Shown here piece by piece: positions 1 to 8,266 of a DNA stretch of 64,000 bases (position 1 is the first letter of the stretch; every line of letters begins with the position of its first letter). Under the pieces are notes generated by a model. That model was not told where the DNA came from, ran no database searches, and worked only from the letters and a program-made list of their open reading frames with translations. The position numbers were made by a program, and so were the translations under genes. Source of the stretch: Lachnospiraceae bacterium (GTDB taxonomy: Bacteria > Bacillota > Clostridia > Lachnospirales > Lachnospiraceae); contig JAFVCL010000035.1 in assembly GCA_017479285.1 (NCBI GenBank), forward strand, positions 1 through 64,000, in the 5' to 3' direction.

Positions 1-225
1 ATGGCGGGCTTAAAAAGGCTTATCACACCTGTCGATGATTTTTCCTTTGACGAGGTTTATTCGGCTCTTGCGGATATACCTGATGATAGGAGCTTCAGCG
101 ACAAGGAAACGGGGCTTTTGGACCCGGCGGTCAGACAGTTCAGAGCTGCAATCTATGCCGTAGGCAACGGCAAAATGACAGTGGATGAGGCTGTAGCGGG
201 TTACGGAAACCTTCCGGAGGAGTAG
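1..225 (+). CDS. C-terminal end of an unidentified protein (gene starts upstream)
   Basis: The reading frame is open from the first base of the window to a TAG at 223-225, so this is most likely the last 74 codons of a gene that begins outside; the ATG at position 1 has no visible upstream context. The residues are acidic and helical (FSFDEVY, then GKMTVDEAVAGYGN near the end). The ending vaguely resembles the C-termini of extracellular sugar-binding proteins, but that is a guess from style only and I do not assign a function. Its last codons hold the Shine-Dalgarno GGAGGA of the HD-GYP gene that starts 8 bases after the stop, so the two are probably cotranscribed. Confidence 0.5.
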   Translation: MAGLKRLITPVDDFSFDEVYSALADIPDDRSFSDKETGLLDPAVRQFRAAIYAVGNGKMTVDEAVAGYGNLPEE

Positions 226-233
226 AACAGAAA

Positions 234-1214
234 ATGACCGAGAGAATAGTTGTAGTTGATGATGATGCCATAATTCTTCGAGGTGCCGACGGTATACTTT
301 CGAAGGCAGGGTATAAAGTAACCTGTCTTAAGAGCGGTAAAATGCTATTGGATTACGTAAAAAAGAATCCTGTGGACATGCTTCTTTTGGATATCAGAAT
401 GCCTGAAATGGATGGGTTTGAGACTCTGCAGGCTTTAAGAGAATGGGAAAGGGAAGATTCAAGGGATACTACACCGGTAATCTTCCTTACGGCCAACGAC
501 GACGGAGAATCGGAGACAAGGGGGCTTTCTCTCGGCGCTATGGATTTTATCCGCAAGCCCTTTGTTCCGGAGGTTTTAAAGCTTAGAGTAAGCAATCTTC
601 TTGAACTTATAAGGCTTCAAAACGATCTTCACAGGGAGGTTGAGAAAAAGACAGCGGAGCTTGAAAGCCTTTCCGTTCACGTTGTTCAGGCGCTTGCGGA
701 GGCGATAGATGCAAAGGACAACTATACAAACGGACATTCTACAAGGGTTGCGGAGTTTTCAAAAGAGATAGCGAAAAGATACGGATATTCCCCCGAAAGG
801 CAGGAGGAGATCTATATGATGGGCCTTTTGCATGATGTTGGAAAGATAGGAATTCCGGATGAAATCATAAATAAGCCCGGCAGGCTCTCTGATGAGGAAT
901 TCGCTATTATAAAGGAGCATCCCGGAAAGGGAGCGAAGATCCTATCGAGCGTACCGGAGATGCCAAAGCTCGCAACAGGCGCAAGATGGCACCATGAAAG
1001 GTATGACGGAAGCGGGTATCCCGATGGCCTTAAGGGGGATGAGATACCTGAGGAAGCAAGGATCATCGCGGTGGCGGATGCTTATGACGCTATCACCAGC
1101 AGCAGAAGCTACAGAGAAAAGATGCCGGTGGAAAAGGTCATAAGTGAGCTTAAAAAAGGGATGGGGACGCAGTTCGATGAGCGCTTCGCAAAAATCATGC
1201 TTGAAATGATTTGA
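234..1214 (+). CDS. Response regulator with HD-GYP cyclic-di-GMP phosphodiesterase output domain
   Basis: 326 residues. Residues 1-120 form a CheY-like receiver: acidic pocket VVVDDD near residue 9, phospho-acceptor D53 in LLLDIRMPEMDG, and KP at about 107-108. A short coiled linker follows, then an HD-GYP domain: metal-binding H200-D201 in GLLHDVGKIGIP, a later HH pair, and the signature G261-Y262-P263 in YDGSGYPDG. Proteins of this architecture hydrolyse cyclic di-GMP in the cytoplasm when the receiver is phosphorylated by a partner kinase; no kinase is next to it here. The start is set by GGAGGA overlapping the stop of the upstream gene. All key residues are intact, so it is probably active. 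The target process (motility, surface state) cannot be told from the sequence. Confidence 0.93.
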   Translation: MTERIVVVDDDAIILRGADGILSKAGYKVTCLKSGKMLLDYVKKNPVDMLLLDIRMPEMDGFETLQALREWEREDSRDTTPVIFLTANDDGESETRGLSLGAMDFIRKPFVPEVLKLRVSNLLELIRLQNDLHREVEKKTAELESLSVHVVQALAEAIDAKDNYTNGHSTRVAEFSKEIAKRYGYSPERQEEIYMMGLLHDVGKIGIPDEIINKPGRLSDEEFAIIKEHPGKGAKILSSVPEMPKLATGARWHHERYDGSGYPDGLKGDEIPEEARIIAVADAYDAITSSRSYREKMPVEKVISELKKGMGTQFDERFAKIMLEMI

Positions 1215-1249
1215 GGTTGCGAAAAATGCTTCATAGGTGGATAATAGAA

Positions 1250-1278
1250 AGGCAAGGCTTTTATTCAAAGCCTTGCCT
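1250..1278 (+). terminator. Perfect 12-bp hairpin after the HD-GYP gene
   Basis: AGGCAAGGCTTT (1250-1261) pairs perfectly with 1267-1278 around a 5-base loop; the downstream sequence is AT-rich (AATAGTTTTA) but has no clean T-run. It lies 35 bases after the HD-GYP stop and 25 bases before the next start, so it is probably a terminator or attenuator separating the two units. Without a T-tract, a role as an RNA-stabilising structure is also possible. Confidence 0.55.
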
Positions 1279-1303
1279 CAAATAGTTTTAAGGAGCAGCC
1301 GTG

Positions 1304-1867
1304 ATGGATTTTAGTAAAATAACAGACCAAAGCAGGCAGGCGGTTACAGAGATACTTGAAAGAGCCGGACTTAAAGAAGGTTCGATTTTTGTAATAGGTT
1401 GCTCATCAAGCGAAATACTCGGAGATCAGATTGGAACAGCCACAAATCTTGATTCCGCAAATGCGGTATTTGACGGTATCATCCCCCTCTTACAGGAAAA
1501 GGGTATCTTTGCTGCCGCTCAGTGCTGTGAGCATTTAAACAGGGCACTTGTTGTTGAAAGGCAGGCTATGGAAAAATACGGCTTTGAACAGGTAAACGCC
1601 ATACCCCGGCCAAATCATGCGGGCGGGGCTTTTGCAACAGTCTGTTATCAGAGATTTAAGGATCCGGTTTTGGTTGAGAGTATATTGGCCAAGGCCGATG
1701 CGGGTATAGATATCGGTGGTACGATGATAGGTATGCACATGCACAGCGTTGTGGTGCCTATGAGGATATCTCTTCGCAGGATCGGGGAAGCTCCGATTAT
1801 CTGCGCCAGACACAGACCTAAATATGTAGGCGGTCAGAGAGCCGTTTACGATGAAAAACTTATGTGA
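1304..1867 (+). CDS. DUF436 / TIGR01440 family protein (YwlG-like)
   Basis: 187 residues from ATG 1304; a GTG at 1301 is an alternative start, but AAGGAG at 1290-1295 is spaced better for the ATG. The protein matches the DUF436 family: an N-terminal stretch (FVIGCSSSEILG), a central AAQCCEHLNRALVVER segment with paired cysteines, and a C-terminal IGMHMHSVVVP with three histidines or methionines that look like a ligand site. The family is conserved in Firmicutes (YwlG in Bacillus subtilis) and has no established biochemical role. It lies 14 bases upstream of argC and is probably cotranscribed with it, but this does not prove an arginine function. Confidence 0.88.
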   Translation: MDFSKITDQSRQAVTEILERAGLKEGSIFVIGCSSSEILGDQIGTATNLDSANAVFDGIIPLLQEKGIFAAAQCCEHLNRALVVERQAMEKYGFEQVNAIPRPNHAGGAFATVCYQRFKDPVLVESILAKADAGIDIGGTMIGMHMHSVVVPMRISLRRIGEAPIICARHRPKYVGGQRAVYDEKLM

Positions 1868-1881
1868 AACAGGAGAACATG

Positions 1882-2829
1882 ATGAAAGTAAAAGTATTCA
1901 TTGACGGAAGTGAAGGAACTACGGGACTCAGGATCTTTGAGCGCTTTGAGGGAATGGATGATGTGGAACTTTTAAAAATTCCCTCGGAGCTTAGGAAAGA
2001 CCCCGAGACCATTAAAAAATATATTAATGAATCGGATATTACTTTTCTTTGCCTTCCGGACGCTGCAGCTATAGAAGCTGTTTCGTATGTGGAAAACGGG
2101 AATGTAACGATAATCGATACTTCGACCGCACACAGGACCGAAGAGGGATGGGCATACGGATATCCCGAGCTTTCAAAGGAGCACAGGGACAGGATCAAAA
2201 ACGGTAAAAGAATTACCGTACCGGGCTGCTATGCTTCCGGGTTTATAACCATCGGTTATCCCCTTGTCAAAGGCGGAATCCTTCCGGAGGATTATCCGGT
2301 TTCTGTTTTTGCGGTTTCCGGATACAGCGGCGGAGGAAAGAAGCTTATTGCCGCGTACGAGGAGGAAGGCAGGGACAAAAAGTTTGACAGTGCCAGAATG
2401 TACGCCTGGGGTCAGACCCATAAGCATTTAAAGGAGATGAAGAGAATCACAGGTCTTTCCAGAGAGCCGCTTTTCTGTCCGATGACGACTAATTACCACA
2501 GCGGTATGGTTGTACAGGTGCCTCTGTTTACGGATATGCTTAAAAAGAGGCTGTCTCCCGAGGAGATAAGGGATTATCTTGCCGGATATTACGAAGGGGA
2601 AAAGTTTATAAGGGTTATGCCTTTCGGTGCGGATGTGGAGGCCGGAGGAGCAATTTTTTCCGACGCCTGTGCGGGCTGGGACGGAATGGAGATCTTCGTT
2701 ACCGGCAATGAGGACAGGGTCGTGGTAGCAACAAGATTTGACAATCTTGGAAAAGGTGCTTCCGGTGCGGCTATACAGTGTATGAATATTGTTCTTGGCT
2801 GTGACGAGGCTAAGGGTCTGAATCTGTAA
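1882..2829 (+). CDS. argC: N-acetyl-gamma-glutamyl-phosphate reductase
   Basis: Third step of arginine synthesis: NADPH-dependent reduction of N-acetylglutamyl phosphate to the semialdehyde. The start at ATG 1882 (MKVKVFIDG) is chosen because AGGAG at 1871-1875 sits 6 bases upstream; ATG 1879 and GTG 1864 are less likely. 315 residues, the length of the shorter type-2 ArgC form. Visible features are the nucleotide-binding start FIDGSEGTTGLRIFERF, the dehydrogenase segment FLCLPDAAA, the active-site cysteine in VPGCYASGF, and SGYSGGGKK. The remaining arg genes of this window (argG, argJ, argB, argD) lie 16 kb downstream, so the pathway is split in two places. Confidence 0.95.
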   Translation: MKVKVFIDGSEGTTGLRIFERFEGMDDVELLKIPSELRKDPETIKKYINESDITFLCLPDAAAIEAVSYVENGNVTIIDTSTAHRTEEGWAYGYPELSKEHRDRIKNGKRITVPGCYASGFITIGYPLVKGGILPEDYPVSVFAVSGYSGGGKKLIAAYEEEGRDKKFDSARMYAWGQTHKHLKEMKRITGLSREPLFCPMTTNYHSGMVVQVPLFTDMLKKRLSPEEIRDYLAGYYEGEKFIRVMPFGADVEAGGAIFSDACAGWDGMEIFVTGNEDRVVVATRFDNLGKGASGAAIQCMNIVLGCDEAKGLNL

Positions 2830-2832
2830 TGG

Positions 2833-2889
2833 GTTTACATAATTTGGATAAATAGAGTTTTTTAAGGCATTAAAACAGTTAACATAACT
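2833..2889 (+). promoter_or_regulatory. Two GTTWACATAA elements upstream of the CE2-like esterase
   Basis: GTTTACATAATT at 2833-2844 and GTTAACATAACT at 2878-2889 lie in the 79-base gap between argC and the esterase gene. The same core recurs five times in the gene-free region ahead of the GH13 gene (17004-17412). Both places precede polysaccharide-type enzymes, so a shared regulator is plausible. TTTACA could also act as a -35 element, but I found no well-spaced -10. Confidence 0.35.
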
Positions 2890-2908
2890 TACAATAAAGG
2901 ATAAAAAA

Positions 2909-4027
2909 ATGTCGGAACTAAAGGAATTCTCATTTTTGCCAACAAAGGAATTTGTAAAGGTACTCGGCAGAACATATATGCTGGATGACTGCAGAGTGCT
3001 CAGCCTGTCTGCCAGCGGGGTTGAATTTTTCTATAAGGGTACGGAGCTTAAGGTTACTTTCTATGGAGACAGCACCACAGGGGGATGTGAAGGCGGGCCT
3101 GAGCCGTGGAAGGATCAGGCGAGGGTCGCTGTGATCGTTGACGGGATAATGCATCTTGACACTGTGATAAAAAAGCCGGTAGAGAGCTTTGTCGTATGCG
3201 GTGATGATCCCAAGGATGTATCCGGGGAGCATACTGTAAGGATAATAAAGCTTTCGGAGCCCCGTATGTCCACGGTGGGTCTCGGAAAAATTGAGGTCAT
3301 GGCAGAGGAAGCACCGAAGCCGACAGCTTATTCCGATAAATATATTGAGTTTATAGGGGATTCCATTACCTGCGGTTACGGCATTGATGCGCCGAATGAA
3401 TGGTATCTTTTCTCGACCACTACAGAGAATGTAAGCAAAGCTTTTTCTTATAAGACCGCGAATAAACTGGGAGCGGATTACAGTCTTGTATCCTACAGCG
3501 GACACGGACTTATTTCCGGGTATACGGATGATCCCGAAAAGCCCAAGCTCGATGAACTCATACAGCCTTATTATGGGATATTCGCATACTCCTACAACAC
3601 TTTCCGCGGTGAAAGGCTTGAAAAGAGAAAATGGGACTTTGACGGGGAGAGGAAGCCGGATACGATAGTTATAAATCTCGGGACCAACGACGAGAGCTAT
3701 ATACAGGATAATGAGGACAAAAAGGCGGCATTTCTCGAGGATTATGTCGATTTCCTCTCGCAGGTTCACGAGGTTAATCCCGGGGTGCGGATCATAGTTG
3801 CCTTCGGTCTCATGGGAGATGCTCTTTTTGAGATCGAGGAGGAGGCTGTCCGGGAATTTAAGGAGCTCTGCGGGTTTGAAGAAGTTTATGCAATTCGGCT
3901 GACTCCACAGAATTTTGAGAAAAACGGATACGGTGCCTGCTGGCACCCCTCGGAGGCTTCACATGAGCAGGCTTCGGAGGAATTGACAAAGTTTATAAGA
4001 TCCTTAGGAGGTAAATATGCTTTATAA
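2909..4027 (+). CDS. CE2-type SGNH acetyl esterase, cytoplasmic
   Basis: 372 residues with no signal peptide, so it should act inside the cell on imported oligosaccharides. An N-terminal beta-rich domain (about 1-135) precedes an SGNH hydrolase domain. The nucleophile is S152 in FIGDSITCGYG, with INLGTNDE as the third block and H346 in CWHPSEASH as the catalytic histidine, which is the arrangement of carbohydrate esterase family 2. These enzymes remove O-acetyl groups from xylo- or gluco-oligosaccharides. Intracellular CE2 enzymes are known from Butyrivibrio. A weak GGAT at about 2898-2901 precedes ATG 2909. The gene overlaps the start of the downstream transferase by 11 bases and carries that gene's Shine-Dalgarno. 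Confidence 0.85.
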   Translation: MSELKEFSFLPTKEFVKVLGRTYMLDDCRVLSLSASGVEFFYKGTELKVTFYGDSTTGGCEGGPEPWKDQARVAVIVDGIMHLDTVIKKPVESFVVCGDDPKDVSGEHTVRIIKLSEPRMSTVGLGKIEVMAEEAPKPTAYSDKYIEFIGDSITCGYGIDAPNEWYLFSTTTENVSKAFSYKTANKLGADYSLVSYSGHGLISGYTDDPEKPKLDELIQPYYGIFAYSYNTFRGERLEKRKWDFDGERKPDTIVINLGTNDESYIQDNEDKKAAFLEDYVDFLSQVHEVNPGVRIIVAFGLMGDALFEIEEEAVREFKELCGFEEVYAIRLTPQNFEKNGYGACWHPSEASHEQASEELTKFIRSLGGKYAL

Positions 4028-4976
4028 TATTTTACCCTTGGAGGCACAGTCATACCAGCTTCCGGTAGCAATGGCATTCGCATTCGCAGCCACATTTCTT
4101 ATGCTGTATTTTCTCGCAAAGTATCTGCCCCGGGACGGAGGACGCGCCTTTGCGGTGGAGGGGGAAAAATCAGCGGGAAAGCCGAGGGGAGCGGGCGTTA
4201 TATTTATACCGGTGTTTACCACGGTTGCATCGATATTTGCTCCGATGAGCAACGAGCATGGCTTCTACCTGATCCTTGTGATAGCAGCAATGCTTACGGG
4301 ATTTCTTGATGACGCATCAAAAAGTCCCTGGGGGGAGTATCTAAAGGGCGCTCTGGATCTTGTAGTCGCGATACTTACTACAGCTGTTTTCATGACGCAC
4401 AATTCCACACAGATCGACTTTGCGGTATTTAATACTTCATTTGTAATGCCAAAGTGGTTGTTTGCGATACTGGCAGTTGTGGTAATCTGGGTAAGCATCA
4501 ATGTAACGAACTGCTCCGACGGTGTGGACGGACTGTCGGGAAGTGTGTCCATAGCTTCTTTGATGGGATTTTTTACGATAATGCAGAAAATCGGAATCGA
4601 GGAGGAGTTTACGCCGCTTATCCTTATACTTATTACCGGACTTGCCGCGTATCTGTGGTTTAATGCGACTCCGAGCAAACTGATGATGGGAGATGCGGGT
4701 TCGCGAGCAATCGGGCTGTTCATCGCAATCTGTGCGCTCAAGACACATGATCCTTTCCTTTTCCTGCAGCTTGCGCTTGTTATGCTCTTTGACGGAGGAC
4801 TCGGGCTTATAAAGGTATTTTTGCTCAGATTTCTCAAGATACATATTCTTAAAAATGTACGCACTCCGCTGCACGATCATGTCCGTAAGGTATGGGGATG
4901 GTCGAATACCCAGTGCGTTTACAGGTTTACGATCATACAGCTTGTTGTATGTTCAACCGTATATTTCCTTGTTTGA
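4017..4976 (+). CDS. mraY: MraY-family phospho-sugar transferase (phospho-MurNAc-pentapeptide transferase)
   Basis: 319 residues, about ten membrane segments. The family motifs are all present: TGFLDDASK with the paired aspartates, NVTNCSDGVDGL with the catalytic acidic residues, KLMMGDAGSRAIG, and TPLHDHVRKVWGWSN, which is the HHH-type loop typical of MraY rather than WecA/TagO. MraY moves phospho-MurNAc-pentapeptide from UDP to undecaprenyl phosphate on the inner face of the membrane (lipid I). The third motif reads HDH rather than HHH, as in several clostridial members. It is outside any mur/fts cluster, so it could be an additional or divergent copy. AGGAGG at about 4006 sets the start. 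Confidence 0.82.
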   Translation: MLYNILPLEAQSYQLPVAMAFAFAATFLMLYFLAKYLPRDGGRAFAVEGEKSAGKPRGAGVIFIPVFTTVASIFAPMSNEHGFYLILVIAAMLTGFLDDASKSPWGEYLKGALDLVVAILTTAVFMTHNSTQIDFAVFNTSFVMPKWLFAILAVVVIWVSINVTNCSDGVDGLSGSVSIASLMGFFTIMQKIGIEEEFTPLILILITGLAAYLWFNATPSKLMMGDAGSRAIGLFIAICALKTHDPFLFLQLALVMLFDGGLGLIKVFLLRFLKIHILKNVRTPLHDHVRKVWGWSNTQCVYRFTIIQLVVCSTVYFLV

Positions 4977-4987
4977 GGTGATTTGAA

Positions 4988-5488
4988 ATGTTTGATAAAT
5001 TAACAAAATCGGATATAGAAAAGATGGAGGCGGAAATCGAACACCGAAAGCTTGTTGTCCGTCCCAAGGCGCTTGAGGATGTAAAGGAAGCCAGGGCGCA
5101 GGGAGACCTTTCCGAGAATTTTGAATATTATGCCGCAAAAAAATTTAAGAATCAGAATGAGAGCCGTATAAGGTATCTTGAAAAGATGATAAAAACCGCG
5201 GAGATAATTGACGATTCTTCGGCAGACGATGAGGTTGGAATGAACAATACCGTAACGGTAAGCTTTATCGACGACGGCAGCGAGGAAACATTCAAAATCG
5301 TTACCACGGTAAGGGCAAATTCCCTTGAAAACCTTATAACGAATGAGTCTCCTCTCGGGAAGGCGGTACTTGGGAAGAAGGTCGGCGAAATAGCCCATGT
5401 CGAGGTTAACGCTGATGTCAGTTACGATGTTAAGATCATAAAGATAGAGAATACGGATGATTCGGGCGATGCAATCAGAGAGTTTTAA
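4988..5488 (+). CDS. greA: Transcription elongation factor GreA/GreB family
   Basis: 166 residues. An N-terminal antiparallel coiled coil (about 1-75) contains ARAQGDLSENFEYYAAK, whose D and E tip residues enter the RNA polymerase secondary channel and stimulate cleavage of backtracked transcripts. A C-terminal FKBP-like domain follows, with SPLGKAVLGKKVGE, the typical GreA ending motif. Slightly divergent at the start (MFDKLTKSDIEKMEAEIEHRK). The final 32 bases overlap the next gene if that gene starts at 5457. Confidence 0.92.
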   Translation: MFDKLTKSDIEKMEAEIEHRKLVVRPKALEDVKEARAQGDLSENFEYYAAKKFKNQNESRIRYLEKMIKTAEIIDDSSADDEVGMNNTVTVSFIDDGSEETFKIVTTVRANSLENLITNESPLGKAVLGKKVGEIAHVEVNADVSYDVKIIKIENTDDSGDAIREF

Positions 5489-7034
5489 AAAATACATATT
5501 GTTCGATCTCGACGGAACTCTTACGGATCCCAAGGTGGGAATCTGTACCTGTGTTCAATATGCGCTTAAGTCCTATGGAATAGATGAGCCGGATATTGAT
5601 AAGCTCGAGCCTTTTATCGGACCTCCGCTTCTGGACAGTTTTAAGGAATTTTACGGGTTTTCAGATGAAGATGCAAACAGGGCGGTCGAGAAGTACAGGG
5701 AGAGATTTTCCACCGTAGGACTCTTTGAAAATGAGGTATACAAGGGTATACCCCATATGTTAAGGAGACTTAAAAGAAATGGTTTTCACCTCGCAGTGGC
5801 TTCCTCAAAGCCCACGGTTTTTGTGGAGAGGATACTTGATCATTTCAGGCTTGGACAGTATTTTGAGGTTATCGTAGGAAGCAATCTCGACGGAACAAGG
5901 ACGGATAAAAAAGAGGTTATCGACGAGGCGCTAAGGCAGTTATTTAAGAGCAACCGTATAAGCAGGGATCTGGTCTATATGGTGGGGGACCGGAAATTTG
6001 ATGTTACCGGGGCAAGGGAGCAGGGAATCGAGAGTATCGCTGTGGCTTACGGCTATGGTGATTTTGACGAGCTTATGGAGTCCCATGCCGATTATATAGT
6101 CTTTACTCCGAAGGAACTTGAAGAGTTTTTGATGAGAGAAACCGTCGAGTACAATGATGGGAGAATCTGTCGTTTAAAAGGAAACGGCTTTTCATCTTTT
6201 ACCTTCAGGACGGTGACAACCGTGATCGGCTGTTTCCTTCTTTTCCTTGCGGTAAGGTTATTTTCGGAGATTGTATTATCAAACAGCTTTGGGATTTTAA
6301 GTCCGATCCTTCCCGAAGGTATAAAGGCGTTTTTATGTTACGGTACGGAATATAATCCGAACAGTGCCTTTTACATTGGAAATATAGGGACGATCATTTC
6401 CGGACTTGCTTATGTTTTTGCGGCTCTTTCAATCCTGCCCTTTGCAATCGGAAGGATAAAAAAGACTTCAAGGGATATGTATCTTCTTCATCCTATGAAT
6501 CCGGCGCCGCTTAAGATCGTTCTTGGAGTTATATTTGTGGCTGCTTTTACTCTGGCAACGCAGATAGCCGCAATCCTTATTCAGGCGGCGGATTCATCGC
6601 AGACATACAGAAAGGTAGCGGAAAATCAGTACAGCTGTCAGATTGCAGTTGGACTGGTTGTATACTGTATTATCGCCCCTCTTGCGGAGGAACTGCTTTT
6701 CAGGGGAATTATCTTTACATCCTTCAGGCAATATACTCCTATATTTGTGGCTATACTTGCTTCGGGTGTTATCTTTGGAATTTACCACGGCAATATTGTC
6801 CAGGGAATATATGCTTTCATCTTCGGATGTCTGATGGCAGTCGCCTATGAGTATTACGGTACATTCTGGGCTGCCGTTGCAGTCCACGGACTTCAGAATT
6901 TCATATCCTATATCGGGACTTATACCCTGCTGCAGAACAGATTTATCGTAAGCTGGCCGTTTGTTGCAATAATGGGAGTCATTGCACTCGGAAGCGTGAT
7001 ATTTTTGTTCAATTTTTGGAAAAAACATGTTTGA
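5457..7034 (+). CDS. Fusion of a HAD phosphatase (Gph-like) and a CPBP/CAAX-type membrane protease
   Basis: 525 residues. Residues about 10-225 are a HAD-superfamily phosphatase of the Gph/PGP type: LFDLDGTLTD with both nucleophile-region aspartates, SSKP as motif II, and MVGDRKFDVTGAREQG as motif III/IV. After a short linker the rest is a membrane domain with about eight hydrophobic segments. It carries the CPBP (Abi/Rce1-like) signatures E411-E412-xxx-R416 in LAEELLFRG, FxxxH ending at H444 in FGIYHGN, and VHGLQNF near the end. CPBP proteins are intramembrane glutamic proteases. Both halves look intact. The ORF is continuous across the junction. Start uncertain: ATG 5457 overlaps greA, ATG 5469 is an alternative, and neither has a strong ribosome site. 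Confidence 0.88.
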   Translation: MIRAMQSESFKKYILFDLDGTLTDPKVGICTCVQYALKSYGIDEPDIDKLEPFIGPPLLDSFKEFYGFSDEDANRAVEKYRERFSTVGLFENEVYKGIPHMLRRLKRNGFHLAVASSKPTVFVERILDHFRLGQYFEVIVGSNLDGTRTDKKEVIDEALRQLFKSNRISRDLVYMVGDRKFDVTGAREQGIESIAVAYGYGDFDELMESHADYIVFTPKELEEFLMRETVEYNDGRICRLKGNGFSSFTFRTVTTVIGCFLLFLAVRLFSEIVLSNSFGILSPILPEGIKAFLCYGTEYNPNSAFYIGNIGTIISGLAYVFAALSILPFAIGRIKKTSRDMYLLHPMNPAPLKIVLGVIFVAAFTLATQIAAILIQAADSSQTYRKVAENQYSCQIAVGLVVYCIIAPLAEELLFRGIIFTSFRQYTPIFVAILASGVIFGIYHGNIVQGIYAFIFGCLMAVAYEYYGTFWAAVAVHGLQNFISYIGTYTLLQNRFIVSWPFVAIMGVIALGSVIFLFNFWKKHV

Positions 7035-7078
7035 GTGGCATTTATTGGTCTAAATAAGTGGTATATTGAATTTGGTGT

Positions 7079-7116
7079 AGGAAACGGATCAAATGCTCTA
7101 TTCCGATTCGTTTCCT
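7079..7116 (+). other. Hairpin in the leader of the SbcD-like gene
   Basis: AGGAAACG (7079-7086) and CGTTTCCT (7109-7116) form an 8-bp inverted repeat within the 107-base gap before the SbcD-like gene. There is no T-run after it, so it is not a clear terminator. It sits just upstream of the AAAGGAGG ribosome site and may shape the leader RNA. Confidence 0.3.
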
Positions 7117-7141
7117 GTGCGTACCACAAAGGAGGAATGCT

Positions 7142-8266
7142 ATGAAGATCATACATACGGCGGATATCCATCTGGATTCGAAGCTTGGGGGAATGGACGG
7201 CGCGCGTGCGTCCGAAAGACGCAACGAGCTGATAGGGACATTCATTAAAATGGTGCAGTACGGAGCCCAAAACAGTGTTTCTGCCATCATTATCGCCGGA
7301 GATCTTTTTGATGTCAGGATCATATCGGCTACTGCGAGAAACGCGGTTTATCAGGCAATCGTGGATAACCCGGAAATCAGGTTCTATTACCTTTGCGGCA
7401 ATCATGATTCAGGCGGTTTTCTGGAGCCGATAATGGAGAAATATAAAAAGCTTCCCGATAATCTTTTTATGTTCGGTGAGGAATGGACATCGTATGAGAT
7501 TGAAGGGGAAGACTGCGGATCCGTGGTTATCACGGGAGCGGAACTGAGCAGGGAAAACAACCAAAAGCTTGCCGATTCTCTTTTGCTTGACAGGAACAAG
7601 ATCAATATTGTGACCCTGCACGGACAGGAGACAGAGACCGCAAAGAAAAAGGACGCTGAAGTGATCCCGATTAGAGAGTACCGTGATCGGGGTATAGATT
7701 ATCTTGCCCTTGGACATATCCATGCTCCGAAGATTGAAAAGCTGGATGCCAGAGGTAAGTACTCTTATTGCGGCTGTCTTGAGGGCAGGGGCTTCGATGA
7801 GTGCGGACCGAGGGGCTTTAATCTTTTAAGCATTGATAAAAACGGTGTGGAGGCGGAGTTTATTCCCTTCGCAAAGAGGACGGTATTTGATATCTGCGTG
7901 GATGTCTCCGGGTGCGTAAACTCCGATGAGGCTCTGACGGAAATATCCAAAATTGCGGCGGCAGAGGGTGTGACAGAGGATGATTTACTAAAGGTAAGAC
8001 TGTCGGGAAAGGTTTCGGCATACGCTGAGTTTGACAGGGATTATATCGAAGACCGTTTATCGGAGAAATATTATTATACAAGAGTCGCCGATGAAACCTC
8101 CGTGTTTATTGATTATAATGACTTTGCCGGTGACAACTCTCTTAAGGGAGAGTATGTGCGGTATATCGGGGAACTTCGGGAAAAGGGTGAAATAACAGAG
8201 GAAGAGGCGGGAAGGTGTATTTCGCTGGGTATAAGACTTATCCTCGGAGAGGAGAAGCTGTCATGA
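7142..8266 (+). CDS. SbcD/Mre11/YhaO-like DNA repair metallophosphoesterase
   Basis: 374 residues. The calcineurin-like phosphoesterase blocks are all present in order: HTADIHLDS (D8, H10), IIAGDLFDV, CGNHDSGG, TLHGQET and LALGHIHAP, which bind the two metals. A C-terminal capping region (about 250-374) follows. Proteins of this type pair with a Rad50/SbcC-like ATPase to process DNA ends and hairpins; in Bacillus the closest arrangement is YhaO with YhaN. AAAGGAGG lies 7 bases before ATG 7142. The stop overlaps the ATG of the ATPase gene by 4 bases (ATGA), so the two are translationally coupled, but the ATPase frame is broken. Confidence 0.9.
   Translation: MKIIHTADIHLDSKLGGMDGARASERRNELIGTFIKMVQYGAQNSVSAIIIAGDLFDVRIISATARNAVYQAIVDNPEIRFYYLCGNHDSGGFLEPIMEKYKKLPDNLFMFGEEWTSYEIEGEDCGSVVITGAELSRENNQKLADSLLLDRNKINIVTLHGQETETAKKKDAEVIPIREYRDRGIDYLALGHIHAPKIEKLDARGKYSYCGCLEGRGFDECGPRGFNLLSIDKNGVEAEFIPFAKRTVFDICVDVSGCVNSDEALTEISKIAAAEGVTEDDLLKVRLSGKVSAYAEFDRDYIEDRLSEKYYYTRVADETSVFIDYNDFAGDNSLKGEYVRYIGELREKGEITEEEAGRCISLGIRLILGEEKLS

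Noticed and set aside
2930..3946. 338-codon open frame on the minus strand
   Set aside because: Antisense shadow of the CE2-like esterase; no motif or ribosome site.
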